Positions 21,990-31,869 of a stretch of 64,000 nucleotides of DNA are shown here, one piece after another; within the stretch, counting starts at the first letter, position 1, and each line of letters starts with the position of its first letter. This DNA is from Rhizophagus clarus. Lineage: Eukaryota; Glomeromycota; Glomeromycetes; Glomerales; Glomeraceae. Position numbers and translations under genes: made by a program. The stretch covers positions 62,001-126,000 of the forward strand of contig BLAL01000274.1 of NCBI GenBank assembly GCA_015698045.1, read 5' to 3'. The notes beneath the pieces were generated by a model. It saw only the letters and a program-made list of their open reading frames with translations, made no database searches and had not been told where the DNA came from.

Positions 21990-22265
21990 CTAGTTATTTA
22001 ACTAAATAAAATATTAAATAAAAATATTTATTATAGTCTATGTGGTTTTATATTTCGCTTCGAAAAATGGTAAACAAGTTGGGAAGAAAAAGAGATGGTT
22101 AACGCAGCACAATAAAAATCAATAAAATCTATGTACAATGCGAAATCAGGTCACATGAATTATTAGCAGAGTGGTGGCGCTATGATATATTGTAATCTTT
22201 ATTATCATAAAGGAATAAAAAACATATTAATGTTATCACGGTCTTTTATGTGATATGTACTGTAT

Positions 22266-23836
22266 TTATGAAAAAAGATGGAGTTTTAAAGAGCTAGCAA
22301 TGTTTCTTCCGCTACAGGAAGGAATTTCTAGATCTTCTGTAATAACATCTAACTCCTTAACCTTTTCTTTGATATTTGTGCTTTCAGTTTCAACCCAGAC
22401 TATTTTGAAGCATTTTCTGGAGAATTCTATTAATTTATCTAATGAAGTTTCTGATAATTTTGTAAAATCGATGGCTGAAACGTATCGGCTTAAGATTCTT
22501 TTTAAAACCACCTCACGTGATATGAAATTGTTTACTTCCTCGTCAGTAGGATCTGAACTTTCCGTATATCCACTTTAATAGAAAAAAAATTTAAATCATT
22601 AAATCATTGTAATAAAACAACAATATAACGATATGAACGTATCGATTACTTTTCTACAATTTGTCAAAATTTTTTTACTAATGTTGAAAGTACATTTTTC
22701 AATTGATATCAATAGTCGGAAAATGATTTATGATATCGTTCGTTAATTGACTTCACCACGCTTTGATAAGCATCATGCCCAAAAATTTTTTGTGTTATTT
22801 TATCAAACGCATGATCAGGCGGATTTCTAGTTCGCAAAAAAAGACATTTCATTTCTTCGTCAATAAGACGATAATTATCTTAAACAGTAATAATATCAAT
22901 AATACATAATACATCAGTAATTCTGTGTAATAACGATTGTTCTTAATTGGTAAGAATGTAACAACCAAAATAAGAAATGGATTTTACGTTGTCAGATGGT
23001 GACGAAGTCGAGGTGGTTAGTGGCAAATTTGTTGATGGCTGCTTCGTCAAGGCATCAAGCATTTTGTTTTCCAGATGTAGTACACTTGGATGTAAGACCA
23101 ACCAATTGCAAATTTGCAATTGATTGGTCATTGCGCCAAATTGAACCAGAATTTCTTCTTCACTCTCTAGAAGTAATATTAAATGAGAATAAAATTATAT
23201 TCATTAATTATGTTCAGATTTTATGTTTTTACCGCTTTCATCATTTTCATTTTCTTCTTGTTCTTTATCTTTCTCTCTCCTATCCCTCTCTCTTCTCTCT
23301 TTCTCTCTTCTCTCTTTCTCTCTTCTCTCTTTCTCTCTTCTTTCTTTCTCTCTTCTCTCTTTATCTCTCCTCTCCATCTCTTTCTTCTCATTTTCTCTTC
23401 TTTCTTTTTCAATATTTCTTTCTTTTTGCTCTGGAAGCATATCTTCATTATAACGAAGTAAATTTAGTTTTAAATAAATTCGCAGAAATATCATTTCAAT
23501 TGAATAATAAAATAATTATTATAACGTATTTACCTAAAATAATTCTTTCAATATCATCATCTTGTCTATTATTACCTTCTCCAATATCTACATCTTGTCC
23601 ATGTAAATTATCTTGTTCATGTTCACTTCCTTCCTCTCTCCTTTCATCTCTTTCCTTATTATAATCACGTGAAGAGTTGGCAACATATGTACGAATAGTT
23701 TTTGTAGTCTTTGCAGCTTTTGTTGCCTTGTCTTTTAGGTATCATTATAATAGTATTAGGCGCAATTACTATATAAATTTTAAATCAAAAATATAATATT
23801 ATTACCTTTTTCTGTTACTCCTCTGCGTTTAGTCAT
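22266..23836 (-). CDS. Multi-exon gene related to the 16.5-18.2 kb gene (model partly uncertain)
   Basis: From the ATG at 23836 (MTKRRGVTEK), exons 23836-23806, 23731-23534, 23442-23233 and 23166 to about 22966 join in phase at GT-AG sites. The product has a Lys/Thr N-terminus, a long EKERREKERRE repeat (likely a charged single helix), then ESEEEILVQFGAMTNQLQ. Coding resumes at 22878 with RLIDEEMKCLFLRTRN, matching ELRALFLRTRH of the earlier gene, and again at 22570-22266. A TGA at 22709-22711 lies before any good donor, so either a weak splice site is used or the gene is broken. Unknown function. Confidence 0.5.
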
Positions 23837-25083
23837 GATAAACAAACAAGATGGTACTTATCGGTATTGTGCTAGTAGCAACGTAAAGAAATAGGTGATT
23901 CGTCACGTAAAGAAATAGATGATTTCTGACGAAACGAATACAGCATCATCTTTATTTATTTATAGAGATTTCTCCTAATATTAAGAAAAATTACATCATG
24001 ACCGCAGCACATAAAAGGAAATTGGGTTAGCATTCTCGAAAAAAACGTTCATGGTTACATTAAATCTTGGATAGTTGATTGGAAGAATTTGTTAATGGTT
24101 ACATCGATTCTTTATGACGAAAATTTTGGGAAAATTTGACGTCTTAACGGTTACATGTAAAGAAATTATATATGAGTATCGTAACTGTAGGATATAAATG
24201 GAAATTTGGCCAACAAAATTTTCAAATTATTGGAATAATTGATCGGAAAAATCCTTAATGGGTATATTAGCTCTTTGTCCACAGAACATTAATGGTAATT
24301 TCGAGCAATATTAATGGTTACAAGTAAAGAAACTTTATATGAACATCGTGATCGCAGGACATAAACGGATTTTCAGGATAATTGATCAGGAGAAAAAATT
24401 TGTTAATGGTTACATAATCAGGGTTGAAGAATTATACTGTACGTACTATATTATGCTGTCCTAATACTTAAATAGAGTACATTTTTTTCATATGTTTAAT
24501 ATATTATATATTTATTTTAATAATTAGAATTGTTCTTTTAATCTAATCTAAATAGAAAAAATATTATATTAAATATTTAACAGCATATGCGCCGATCCTT
24601 GGAATTAGCTTAAATTAAGAATTTTTAATAAAAAATTAGTAAACAGTGCAAAATACGATTGTGTTACACATTCATCTTATCAATCTTATGTAGAATAATC
24701 GGAAAATAAAAAAATTTTTTACAACTCATACTTAAAAATTAAAATAATAATAACTTTTTATAACCCATCAACTATTTTAAGAACCCATCACTTTTTACAC
24801 CAGTTGCAAATAAAAGTTTTATGAATACAATTGTAGTTATTTGCAGTTGTTAATGGTATTATTTATTCTCCAAAAGCTTTTTATTGATGTAAAATAATTA
24901 AATAAGGCAGCAAAAATAACTGGGTTTCGTATAAATTTGCCATCATATTTAAAGAATTTTGAAAATAAAGAAATAACCAAAATTTTCATTATCTTTTAAT
25001 AATTTTTAATTTTAAAAATTGTTTTTAAAATATGGAGACAAAGAATCTTTCTTTATATCATTTACTGACGATGATTTTAAAAT
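23837..25083. other. Repeat-rich non-coding stretch
   Basis: No gene seen. From about 24000 to 24590 it holds one copy of the dispersed repeat that is tandem at 28511-30058. Shared phrases include GATCGCAGGACATAAACGG, TTGTTAATGGTTACATAATC and CTGTCCTAATACTTAAATAG. Confidence 0.6.
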
Positions 25084-25356
25084 TCATTTAACCGACATTG
25101 AAATCTCATGATATTTAAATCCACCAGTACGAAAGCTTTGACTTTTAAATAGATGATCGTTGTTACAGAGCCTTGCGAACGCCGCCTTTCTACAAAAACA
25201 ATATACCTGTATCCCAATAAGCCCAGAGAACTCATCACCTACAAAAATTAAAAAAGAAGAAACGTTAGAACATTTCTTAAAGTCAATTCCGATATTCTTT
25301 CCAAAGAAATAACATACCCGCGTCTCAAGGAATTCCATTTGCTGCAGATAAGTCAT
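25084..25356 (-). CDS. Weakly supported short ORF
   Basis: A 90-codon frame begins MTYLQQMEFLETR and ends FRTGGFKYHEISMSVK. Inside it are GTATGT and TTTTTGTAG sites that would splice out 78 bp and change the downstream frame. I cannot tell which reading is right. I recognise no domain and this may be non-coding. Confidence 0.2.
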   Translation of the reverse strand: MTYLQQMEFLETRVCYFFGKNIGIDFKKCSNVSSFLIFVGDEFSGLIGIQVYCFCRKAAFARLCNNDHLFKSQSFRTGGFKYHEISMSVK

Positions 25357-25576
25357 ATTATGATCGATATACTTTTATTTTATTTTACATTCGGTAAAAC
25401 TCGGTAAAACAGAATAGTAAAAGTTATATCATTAAATTCGGAACATCAATGGCCCTATGATCATTAAATAAAAGGATAATTTTTTTTTAAATACACAATA
25501 TATGAAAGGCACAGAATGCTTTTATAAAAGTTATTTAACAAATCGTTTTAATAATGTCAAAATATTAAATTGTGAA

Positions 25577-26625
25577 GTCCGGTCATGCTTTTCGTCTGGC
25601 AACACTACAAAAAAGAAAGAAAAAAAATAAATAATTAATTAATTAAAAAAAAAACCAACAAAAAACACCACCCCAACCCTCCCTTACTTTAATTGTCCTT
25701 AATTCCAAAAGTCCGGTCATGCTTTTCGTCCGGCAACACTACAAAAAAAAAAAAAAATTAATAATTAATTAAAAAAACAACGAAAAACACCTCCCCAACC
25801 CTCCCTTACCTTAATTGTCCTTAATTCCAATAGTCCGGTCGTGCTTTTCGTCCAGCAACACTACAAAAAGAAAAAAAACAAATAAATAATTAATTAATTA
25901 AAAAAAATAACGAAAACACCACTCCAACCCTCCCTTACCTTAATTCCAATAGTCCGGTCGTGCTTTTCGTCCGGCAACACTACAAAAAAGAAAAAAAAAA
26001 CAATTAATTAATTAATTAATTAAAAAAAAACAACAAAAAACACCTCCTCCAACCCTCCCTTACTTTAATTCCAATAGTCCGGTCGTGCTTTTCGTCCGAC
26101 AACACTACAAAAAAGAAAAAACAAACAAAAAAATAATTAATTAATTAATTAAAAAAAACAACAACGAAAAACACCACCCCAACCCTCCCTTACCTTAATT
26201 CCAATAGTCTGGTCGTGCTTTTCGTCCGGCAACACTACAGAAAAGAAAAAAAAAATAATAATTAATTAATTAAATAAAAAAAAACCAACGAAAAACACCT
26301 CCTTACCTTAATTCCAAAAGTCCGGTCATGTTTTTCGTCCGGCAACACTACAAAAAAGAAAAAAAAAATAATTAATTAATTAAATAAAAAAACCAACGAA
26401 AAACACCTCCCCCAACCCTTCCTTACCTTAATTCCAAAAGTCCGGTCATGTTTTTCGTCCGGCAACACTACAAAAAAAGAAAAAAAAAATAATTAATTAA
26501 TTAATTAAAAAAAACAACAACGAAAAACACCACCCCAACCCTCCCTTACCTTAATTCCAATAGTCCGGTCATGCTTTTCGTCCGGCAATACTACAAAAAA
26601 GAAAAAAAAAAAAATAATTATTTTT
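25577..26625 (-). repeat. Nine-copy tandem array of exon+intron-like modules
   Basis: Core GTCCGGTCATGCTTTTCGTC recurs at 25577, 25711, 25833, 25952, 26077, 26207, 26320, 26440 and 26563, a period of about 113-134 bp. On the minus strand each unit reads TTTTTTGTAG, then a 41-nt segment starting TGTTGCCGGACGAAAAGCAT and ending GGAATTAAG, then GTAAGGGAGGGTTGGGGTGG and a T/AATTAATT-rich tract. So every copy has a textbook acceptor, a constant exon-like core and a donor. Two copies carry an extra GACAATTAAG before the donor. Another copy is in the Crinkler locus at 56360-56515. Confidence 0.75.
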
Positions 26626-26739
26626 TTAAATTGTTTTTTATCTAAATGTAATAAATTCAAAAAAAAAAACCTGTTTACCCAAATAATCGGATCATAATAC
26701 CGGTTATACCAGTTCAAAACTAGATAAAGTGCATGTGAT

Positions 26740-27119
26740 ATATAACATATTCCTTTTTTATATCAACTCATGAGATAAGCTTATCGTAAATGGCAAGCGA
26801 TATTGCCTTTTATGTTATAAATAGATAATCAATGCTAGTAGTTTTGTTCAGACTTCAGATTTTTATATTTTGGCGGAAGGGAAATTTTTTTTAAAAAAAT
26901 ATATCGTTTTTTTTAAGTGAAATTTTTTTTTAAAAAAAATGTCGTTTTTTTAAGGGAAATTTTTTTTTAAAAAATAAAAAATCATTTTTTTTTAAGGGAA
27001 ATTTTTTTTAAAAAAATAAAAAATCATTTGTTTTATGATAAGGGAATTTTTTTTTTAAAAAATAAAAAAATAATTTTTTTTTTCAAAAATTATAAACCAC
27101 AATTTAAATTTTTTAGTTA
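26740..27119 (+). promoter_or_regulatory. Leader region with TATA-like site and 40-bp tandem repeats
   Basis: GTTATAAATAGATAA near 26814 resembles a TATA box. From 26878 to 27075 about five copies of an AAGGGAAATTTTTTTTAAAA unit, each about 40 bp, follow. Then AAACCACAATTT leads to an ATG at 27120. This is consistent with a promoter and long A/T leader for the short spliced ORF, or with a simple tandem repeat. Confidence 0.35.
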
Positions 27120-27359
27120 ATGGCTTTATCTTTAGCTTCGGGATTAAATACTGTAACAGGTAAGTTTTTTTTGCTTTTATTCTCTTTTCTTTTGTCTCTT
27201 ATTAACTTGTTCTTTTTTTTTTAGGCGTGGCTGTTTTTATCCATTTTGGAAATTCAAGGTGAGTTTTAATTTCTTCTCCTTTTTTTTGTTTTCTTTTCAT
27301 TCTTTCCCTTGTTCTTTTACTAAACTTTTTGTCTTTTTAGATGTGTACCATATGAGTGA
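27120..27359 (+). CDS. Possible tiny spliced ORF (30 residues)
   Basis: Exons 27120-27159, 27225-27258 and from 27341 join at strong sites (CAG/GTAAGT, TTTTTTTTAG, AAG/GTGAGT, CTTTTTAG). Together they read MALSLASGLNTVT, then GVAVFIHFGNS and RCVPYE before a TGA. The splice signals are better than the peptide, which matches nothing I know. Another phase of exons 2-3 stays open longer (ILEIQDVYHMSENS), so the start could be wrong. It may be a non-coding spliced transcript. Confidence 0.3.
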
Positions 27360-27369
27360 AAATTCAAGT

Positions 27370-28030
27370 AAGTCTCTTACGTCTCTTCTCCTGTTGTTTT
27401 ATTTTTCTTTTAAGATGATATTAACTGTTTTCTTTCTTTTTTTTTCTATGGGTGGGTGTTCTGGCTTTTCTTTCATTTTTTTCCCCTTTATTTCTCTTCT
27501 TTTCATGGTTTTTTCGTTTCTTTTTTTCATTATTCCTTTCGTTTCTTCTATGGTTCTTTCATTGATCTTTTGTGGTTCTTTTGTTATTCCTTTCATTGAT
27601 CTTTTATTCCTTTCATCATTGTTTCTTTTATTGCTTTTTTGGTTTATTTCATTGATCTTTGATTTCTTTCGTTGCTTTTTTTTTGTTTTTTTCATTGATC
27701 CTTGGTTTCTTTCATTACTTTTTTCGTTTCTTTCATTGATCTTTGGTCTCTTTTCAATGATCTTTGGTTTCTTTCATTGATCTTTGACTTCTTTTGTTGC
27801 TTTTTTTTGTTCCCTTTATTGATTTTCATTCCTCCTTTGCTTCCTTTCATTCTCTTTCATTCTTTTTTTGTTTCATTCATTCTTTTTCACTATCCTTTAC
27901 CTTTTTTTGTTCCTTCCTCATTTCTTTTTGATCATCTTTACTTCCCTTTATCCCTTTTCATTTATCTCTTCTTTCCTTTATTCTTCCTTTGTCCTTTCTT
28001 ACTGTATTTTCCATTTTTTCTTATATATTG
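27370..28030 (+). repeat. Polypyrimidine tract with CATTGATCTTTGG minisatellite
   Basis: A T/C-only-biased strand of about 660 bp. Between about 27550 and 27790 the phrase TTTCATTGATCTTTGGTTTC recurs with small changes. The long open frames across it encode only Phe/Ser/Leu low complexity and are not genes. It ends at TATATTGCAG near 28032, so it could be a long intron of the transcript starting upstream. Confidence 0.55.
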
Positions 28031-28510
28031 CAGTGCATGTGCAATTAATACAGCATTATAACATTAATATTACAGTTAAAATTATGCAATTGCGGCTTAA
28101 TTTTTTTATAAAATCATGTATACAGTGTGGTGTAATTTTTTTTCTTTGAATTAAAATATAGTTTTTTTCATACAATTTCCTTTTTATTAATTTATAGTGA
28201 TATTAATTATTATTCAACAAATTATTAAGTGTGAAATTGTTTTGTAATTATAGATTTAATTATTGTGGTGTTAAAGTTTTTTTTCTTTTTTTGTTTAACT
28301 AATTATCATTACTATCATATTACCAGTTACGGTATATTAAATCTAGCCGAAATTATGTTAATTCTGGCCAAAATTAAAATCATGCTGAATTGCACTTTTA
28401 AAAATTGTACGCATTTTTTTTAGATCACTATATTGCATATCTTTAACTTTTATAATACATTGTATAACAAAATTTAACATATTTAGACGATGAAACAAAT
28501 CCGCCAATAT
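28031..28510. other. AT-rich non-coding stretch
   Basis: No coding frame, repeat or RNA gene recognised. It leads directly into the 0.6-kb tandem repeat. Confidence 0.5.
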
Positions 28511-30058
28511 GTGCAATATTAATGCAATGTTTACAGTACATTGATGAAATTTTGGGCAATGGAAAAATTGCAGTTACATGTAAGGTGATCGCAGGACATA
28601 AATAGAAATTTAGATCAAAAAACTGGTCAGAAAAATTTTGTCAACAGTTCTGTTGATTCTTTATCTGCAAAAGATCTTTATTTGCAGCACATTGGTGGAA
28701 TCTAGGGTAATGATCTGAAAAATTTGACATGAATATCGTGGTCGCAATAAATAAATAGAAATTTAGATCAATAATTGATCAGAAAAAATTATTAATGGTT
28801 ACATTGATTTTTTATCTGCAGCGCATTGATAGAATTCAGGGGTAATCTGAAAAATTTGACATGAATATCGTGATCACAAGACATAAACGGATTTTTGGGA
28901 TAATTGATCAGGAGAAAAAATTTGTTAATGTTTACATAATCAGGGTTGAAGAATTATACTGTACGTACTATATTACTATGCTGTCCTAATACTTAAATAG
29001 AGTACATTTTTTCATATGTTTAATATATTATATATTTATTTTAATAATTAGGATTGATAATAAATTATTAACTATTTTTTTAATCTTAATAGAAAAAATA
29101 TTATATTAAATATTTAACAGTACAATATTAGTGCAATGTATACAGTAAATTGATGAAATTTTGGGAAATGGAAAAATTGCGGTTACATGTAAGGTGATCG
29201 CAGGTCATGAACAGAAATTTAGATCAACAAATTGATCGGAAAAAAATTTTATCAACAGTTCTGTTGATTCTTTATCTGCAAAAGATCTTTATCTGCCGCA
29301 CATTTGTGGAATCTAGGGTAATGATCTGAAAAATTTGGCATGAATATCGTGGTCGCAATAAATAAATAGAAATTTAGATCAATAATTGACCGGAAAAAAA
29401 TTGTTAATGATTACATTGATTTTTTATCTGCAGCGCATTGATAGAATTCAGGGGTAATCTGAAAAATTTGACGTAAATATCGTGATCGCAGGACATAAAC
29501 GGATTTTTGGGATAATTGATCAGGAGAAAAATTTGTTAATGGTTACATAATCAGGGTTGAAGAATTATACTATACGTACTATATTATGCTGTCCTAATAC
29601 TTAAATAGAGTACATTTTTTCATAAGTTTAATATATTATATATTTATTTTAATAATTAGGATTGATAATAAATTATTAACTATTCTTTTAATCTTAATAG
29701 AAAAAATATTATATTAAATATTTAACAGTGCAATATTAGTGCAATGTAAAGTAAATTGATGAAATTTTGGGAAATGGAAAAATTGCGGTTACATGTAAGG
29801 TGATCGCAGGACATGAACAGAAATTTAGATCAAAAAATTAATCGGAAAAAAATTTTATCAACAGTACTGTTGATTCTTTATCTGCAAAAGATCTTTATCT
29901 GCAGCACATTGGTGGAATCTAGGGTAATGATCTGAAAAATTTGACATGAATATCGTGGTTGCGATAAATAAATGGAAATTTAGATCAATAATTGATCAGG
30001 AGAAAAAATTGTTAATGGTTACATTGATTTTTATCTGCAGCGCATTGACAGAATTTGT
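28511..30058 (+). repeat. Tandem repeat, about 0.61-kb unit, 2.5 copies
   Basis: Units begin near 28511, 29121 and 29729 with TGCAATATTA-TGCAATGTA-ACAGTA, followed by TTGATGAAATTTTGGG, GGTGATCGCAGGACATAAA, TTTATCTGCAAAAGATCTTT, AATATCGTGGTCGCAATAAA and CTGTCCTAATACTTAAATAG. The third copy stops near 30058. A related single copy is at 24000-24590 and inverted copies lie at 30880-31735. No coding capacity is seen. Confidence 0.75.
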
Positions 30059-30323
30059 TACATTAGTTCTCTATCTCAGAATTATGTAATGAAGTTTTAA
30101 AAAAAACTTTTCAAGTTGTTGACCCAAATTTCCTTTTATATAGTGCAGTCATGATATCACAGTCGTAATATTATAAAAAAATTTACTTTGTGCTTTTTTC
30201 CCAAAGAATTCAATTGATATTTTTTTTAAAGTTTGACTGTCCATATCTTATCAGTTACATATAAAAATACCACATCTCAGATCAGAGTTTTTAGATTTCT
30301 AATAAAAAAAAGATAGAAAGAAA

Positions 30324-30600
30324 ATGTCCTCTCCCAAACCTAGTAGAGAAGAAACAGGTATAAAAAAAAAATACCTGGTATATTAATTCATTAAATAACG
30401 TATGATAATATTCAAATAGTTTCTTTCATATATAGATAATATGATATTGATCTCGCTAGACGATCTAATAAAAGAACAAATCTGATCGAACGATCTTCTC
30501 CAGACCAACATTAAAAAGAAACGGAAACGTCCGTCTCGTAACAACTGAGTGAAGACCATGGGAGACTGGGCTCGGATGGTGAAAAAAGTATAATCATTTG
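30324..30600 (+). pseudogene. Decayed spliced coding fragment
   Basis: MSSPKPSREET from an ATG at 30324 is followed by a GTATAA donor and an ATATATAG acceptor near 30436. The downstream block reads YDIDLARRSNKRTNLIERSS, PDQH, TAA, KETETSVS, TAA, QLSEDHGRLGSDGE. Both stops fit CAA to TAA. The phase at the acceptor does not fit cleanly. Family unknown. Confidence 0.4.
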
Positions 30601-30879
30601 ATTCTTTAATATTTTGTGATAATTTGAAATATTTAACACTTTAAAATTATTTGTTAGAATTGATATTACCATTATATGAAATTAATATCTCATTACAATA
30701 CCGCACAATATTATATCCACCTTCTTTTCAATTTATTTCAATAAAAAAATAAATCTTATGTAATTTTATAATTGTATATATCCGTAAAGCTCACAACTAG
30801 TGATTTTATCATAATAATTGATTGTAATAATTTAAAATCATAAAAATCAAAATTTCATATAAACTGGAACACGAATTGC
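30601..30879. other. AT-rich non-coding spacer
   Basis: No gene or repeat recognised. Confidence 0.45.
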
Positions 30880-31735
30880 TAACAATTTTTTGTCTTGTCT
30901 AAATATGCTGCGATCACGATATTCTTAAAATATAATGTCAATTTTTCAGAAAAGCTTTGTTAACCAATTTCCGTTATGCCTAGCAGCCTATATAAATTTC
31001 TTTACATGTAATCGTCAAAATATCAATCCTAAATTCAAGAGCTTTGTTAACCCAAATTTCTATAGTTACGATGTTGTTCATTATATAATTCATTAGTTAA
31101 TGTAACTAACTATTAACGAATTTTTTTTCTGATCAATTATCCCAAAATTTGATGATCTAAATTTCCGCTTATGTCCTGCGGTCACAATATTCATATAAAT
31201 TCCTTTACATATAACCGTTAAAGAAGTCAACTCTTCAGATCATTGCCTCAAAACTTCGTTAATGCATTGTAAGTAAAGAACCAATGTAGCCATTAAGAAA
31301 ATTTCTGATCAATTCAAATTTCCGTTTATGTCCCGCGGTCACAATATTCATACAAAATTTCTTTGCATGTCGATTTTCCCAAAATTTAAGAAATTAGTAA
31401 TCTAAATTTCTGTTTATGTTCTGCAGTCACGCACGATATTCATACAAAATTTCTTTGCATGTAACTGTTGTTAACACGTCAATTTTAGATCATTTTCCCC
31501 AAGATTTCCATTAATGTACTGTGATCCAAGAACTAATGTAACCATTGACAATTTTTTTTTCTTGAAATTTCAATATAAATTTCCATTTATAAATTTCTGT
31601 TTATGTCCTGCGGTCACGATTTCATATAAAATTTCTTTACATGTAACCAGATTATTGCCCAAAATTTCCGTTAATGAGAAATTTGTTAACCCAAAATTTC
31701 CGTTTATGTGCTGCGGTCATGATACTATGATTTCC
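30880..31735 (-). repeat. Inverted, shorter copies of the 0.6-kb dispersed repeat
   Basis: On the minus strand, phrases of the 28.5-30.1 kb repeat recur several times: GCAGGACATAAAC followed by GGAAATTT, TTACATGTAAAGAAATT, and GATCAGAAAAAAAATT-like runs. Copies around 31080-31200, 31320-31400, 31410-31480 and 31600-31720 have a shorter period than the plus-strand array. The two arrays therefore face each other across about 0.8 kb. Confidence 0.6.
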
Positions 31736-31869
31736 AATTAAAAATATTATAAAAGCAGTTAATGAATTAAATACACAAACGCGCATGGACATTTTTTAAA
31801 TTTACTCATTTTATTATTTCTTATTATAATTATTATCATAGCCATATTACGAAATAAACCTCGAAAAGC

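Noticed and set aside
23183-23664. Plus-strand Phe/Ser/Leu-rich ORFs
   Set aside because: Antisense of the EKERRE repeat exon on the minus strand. Low complexity, with no domain.
25577-26625. CRISPR-like regularly spaced repeat
   Set aside because: Spacers are A/T-drifted versions of one sequence rather than unique, and the setting is a eukaryotic genome.
27259-28149. Hydrophobic ORFs that look like multi-TM proteins
   Set aside because: Products of a T/C tract. Composition is only Phe, Ser, Leu and Ile and the DNA is a minisatellite.
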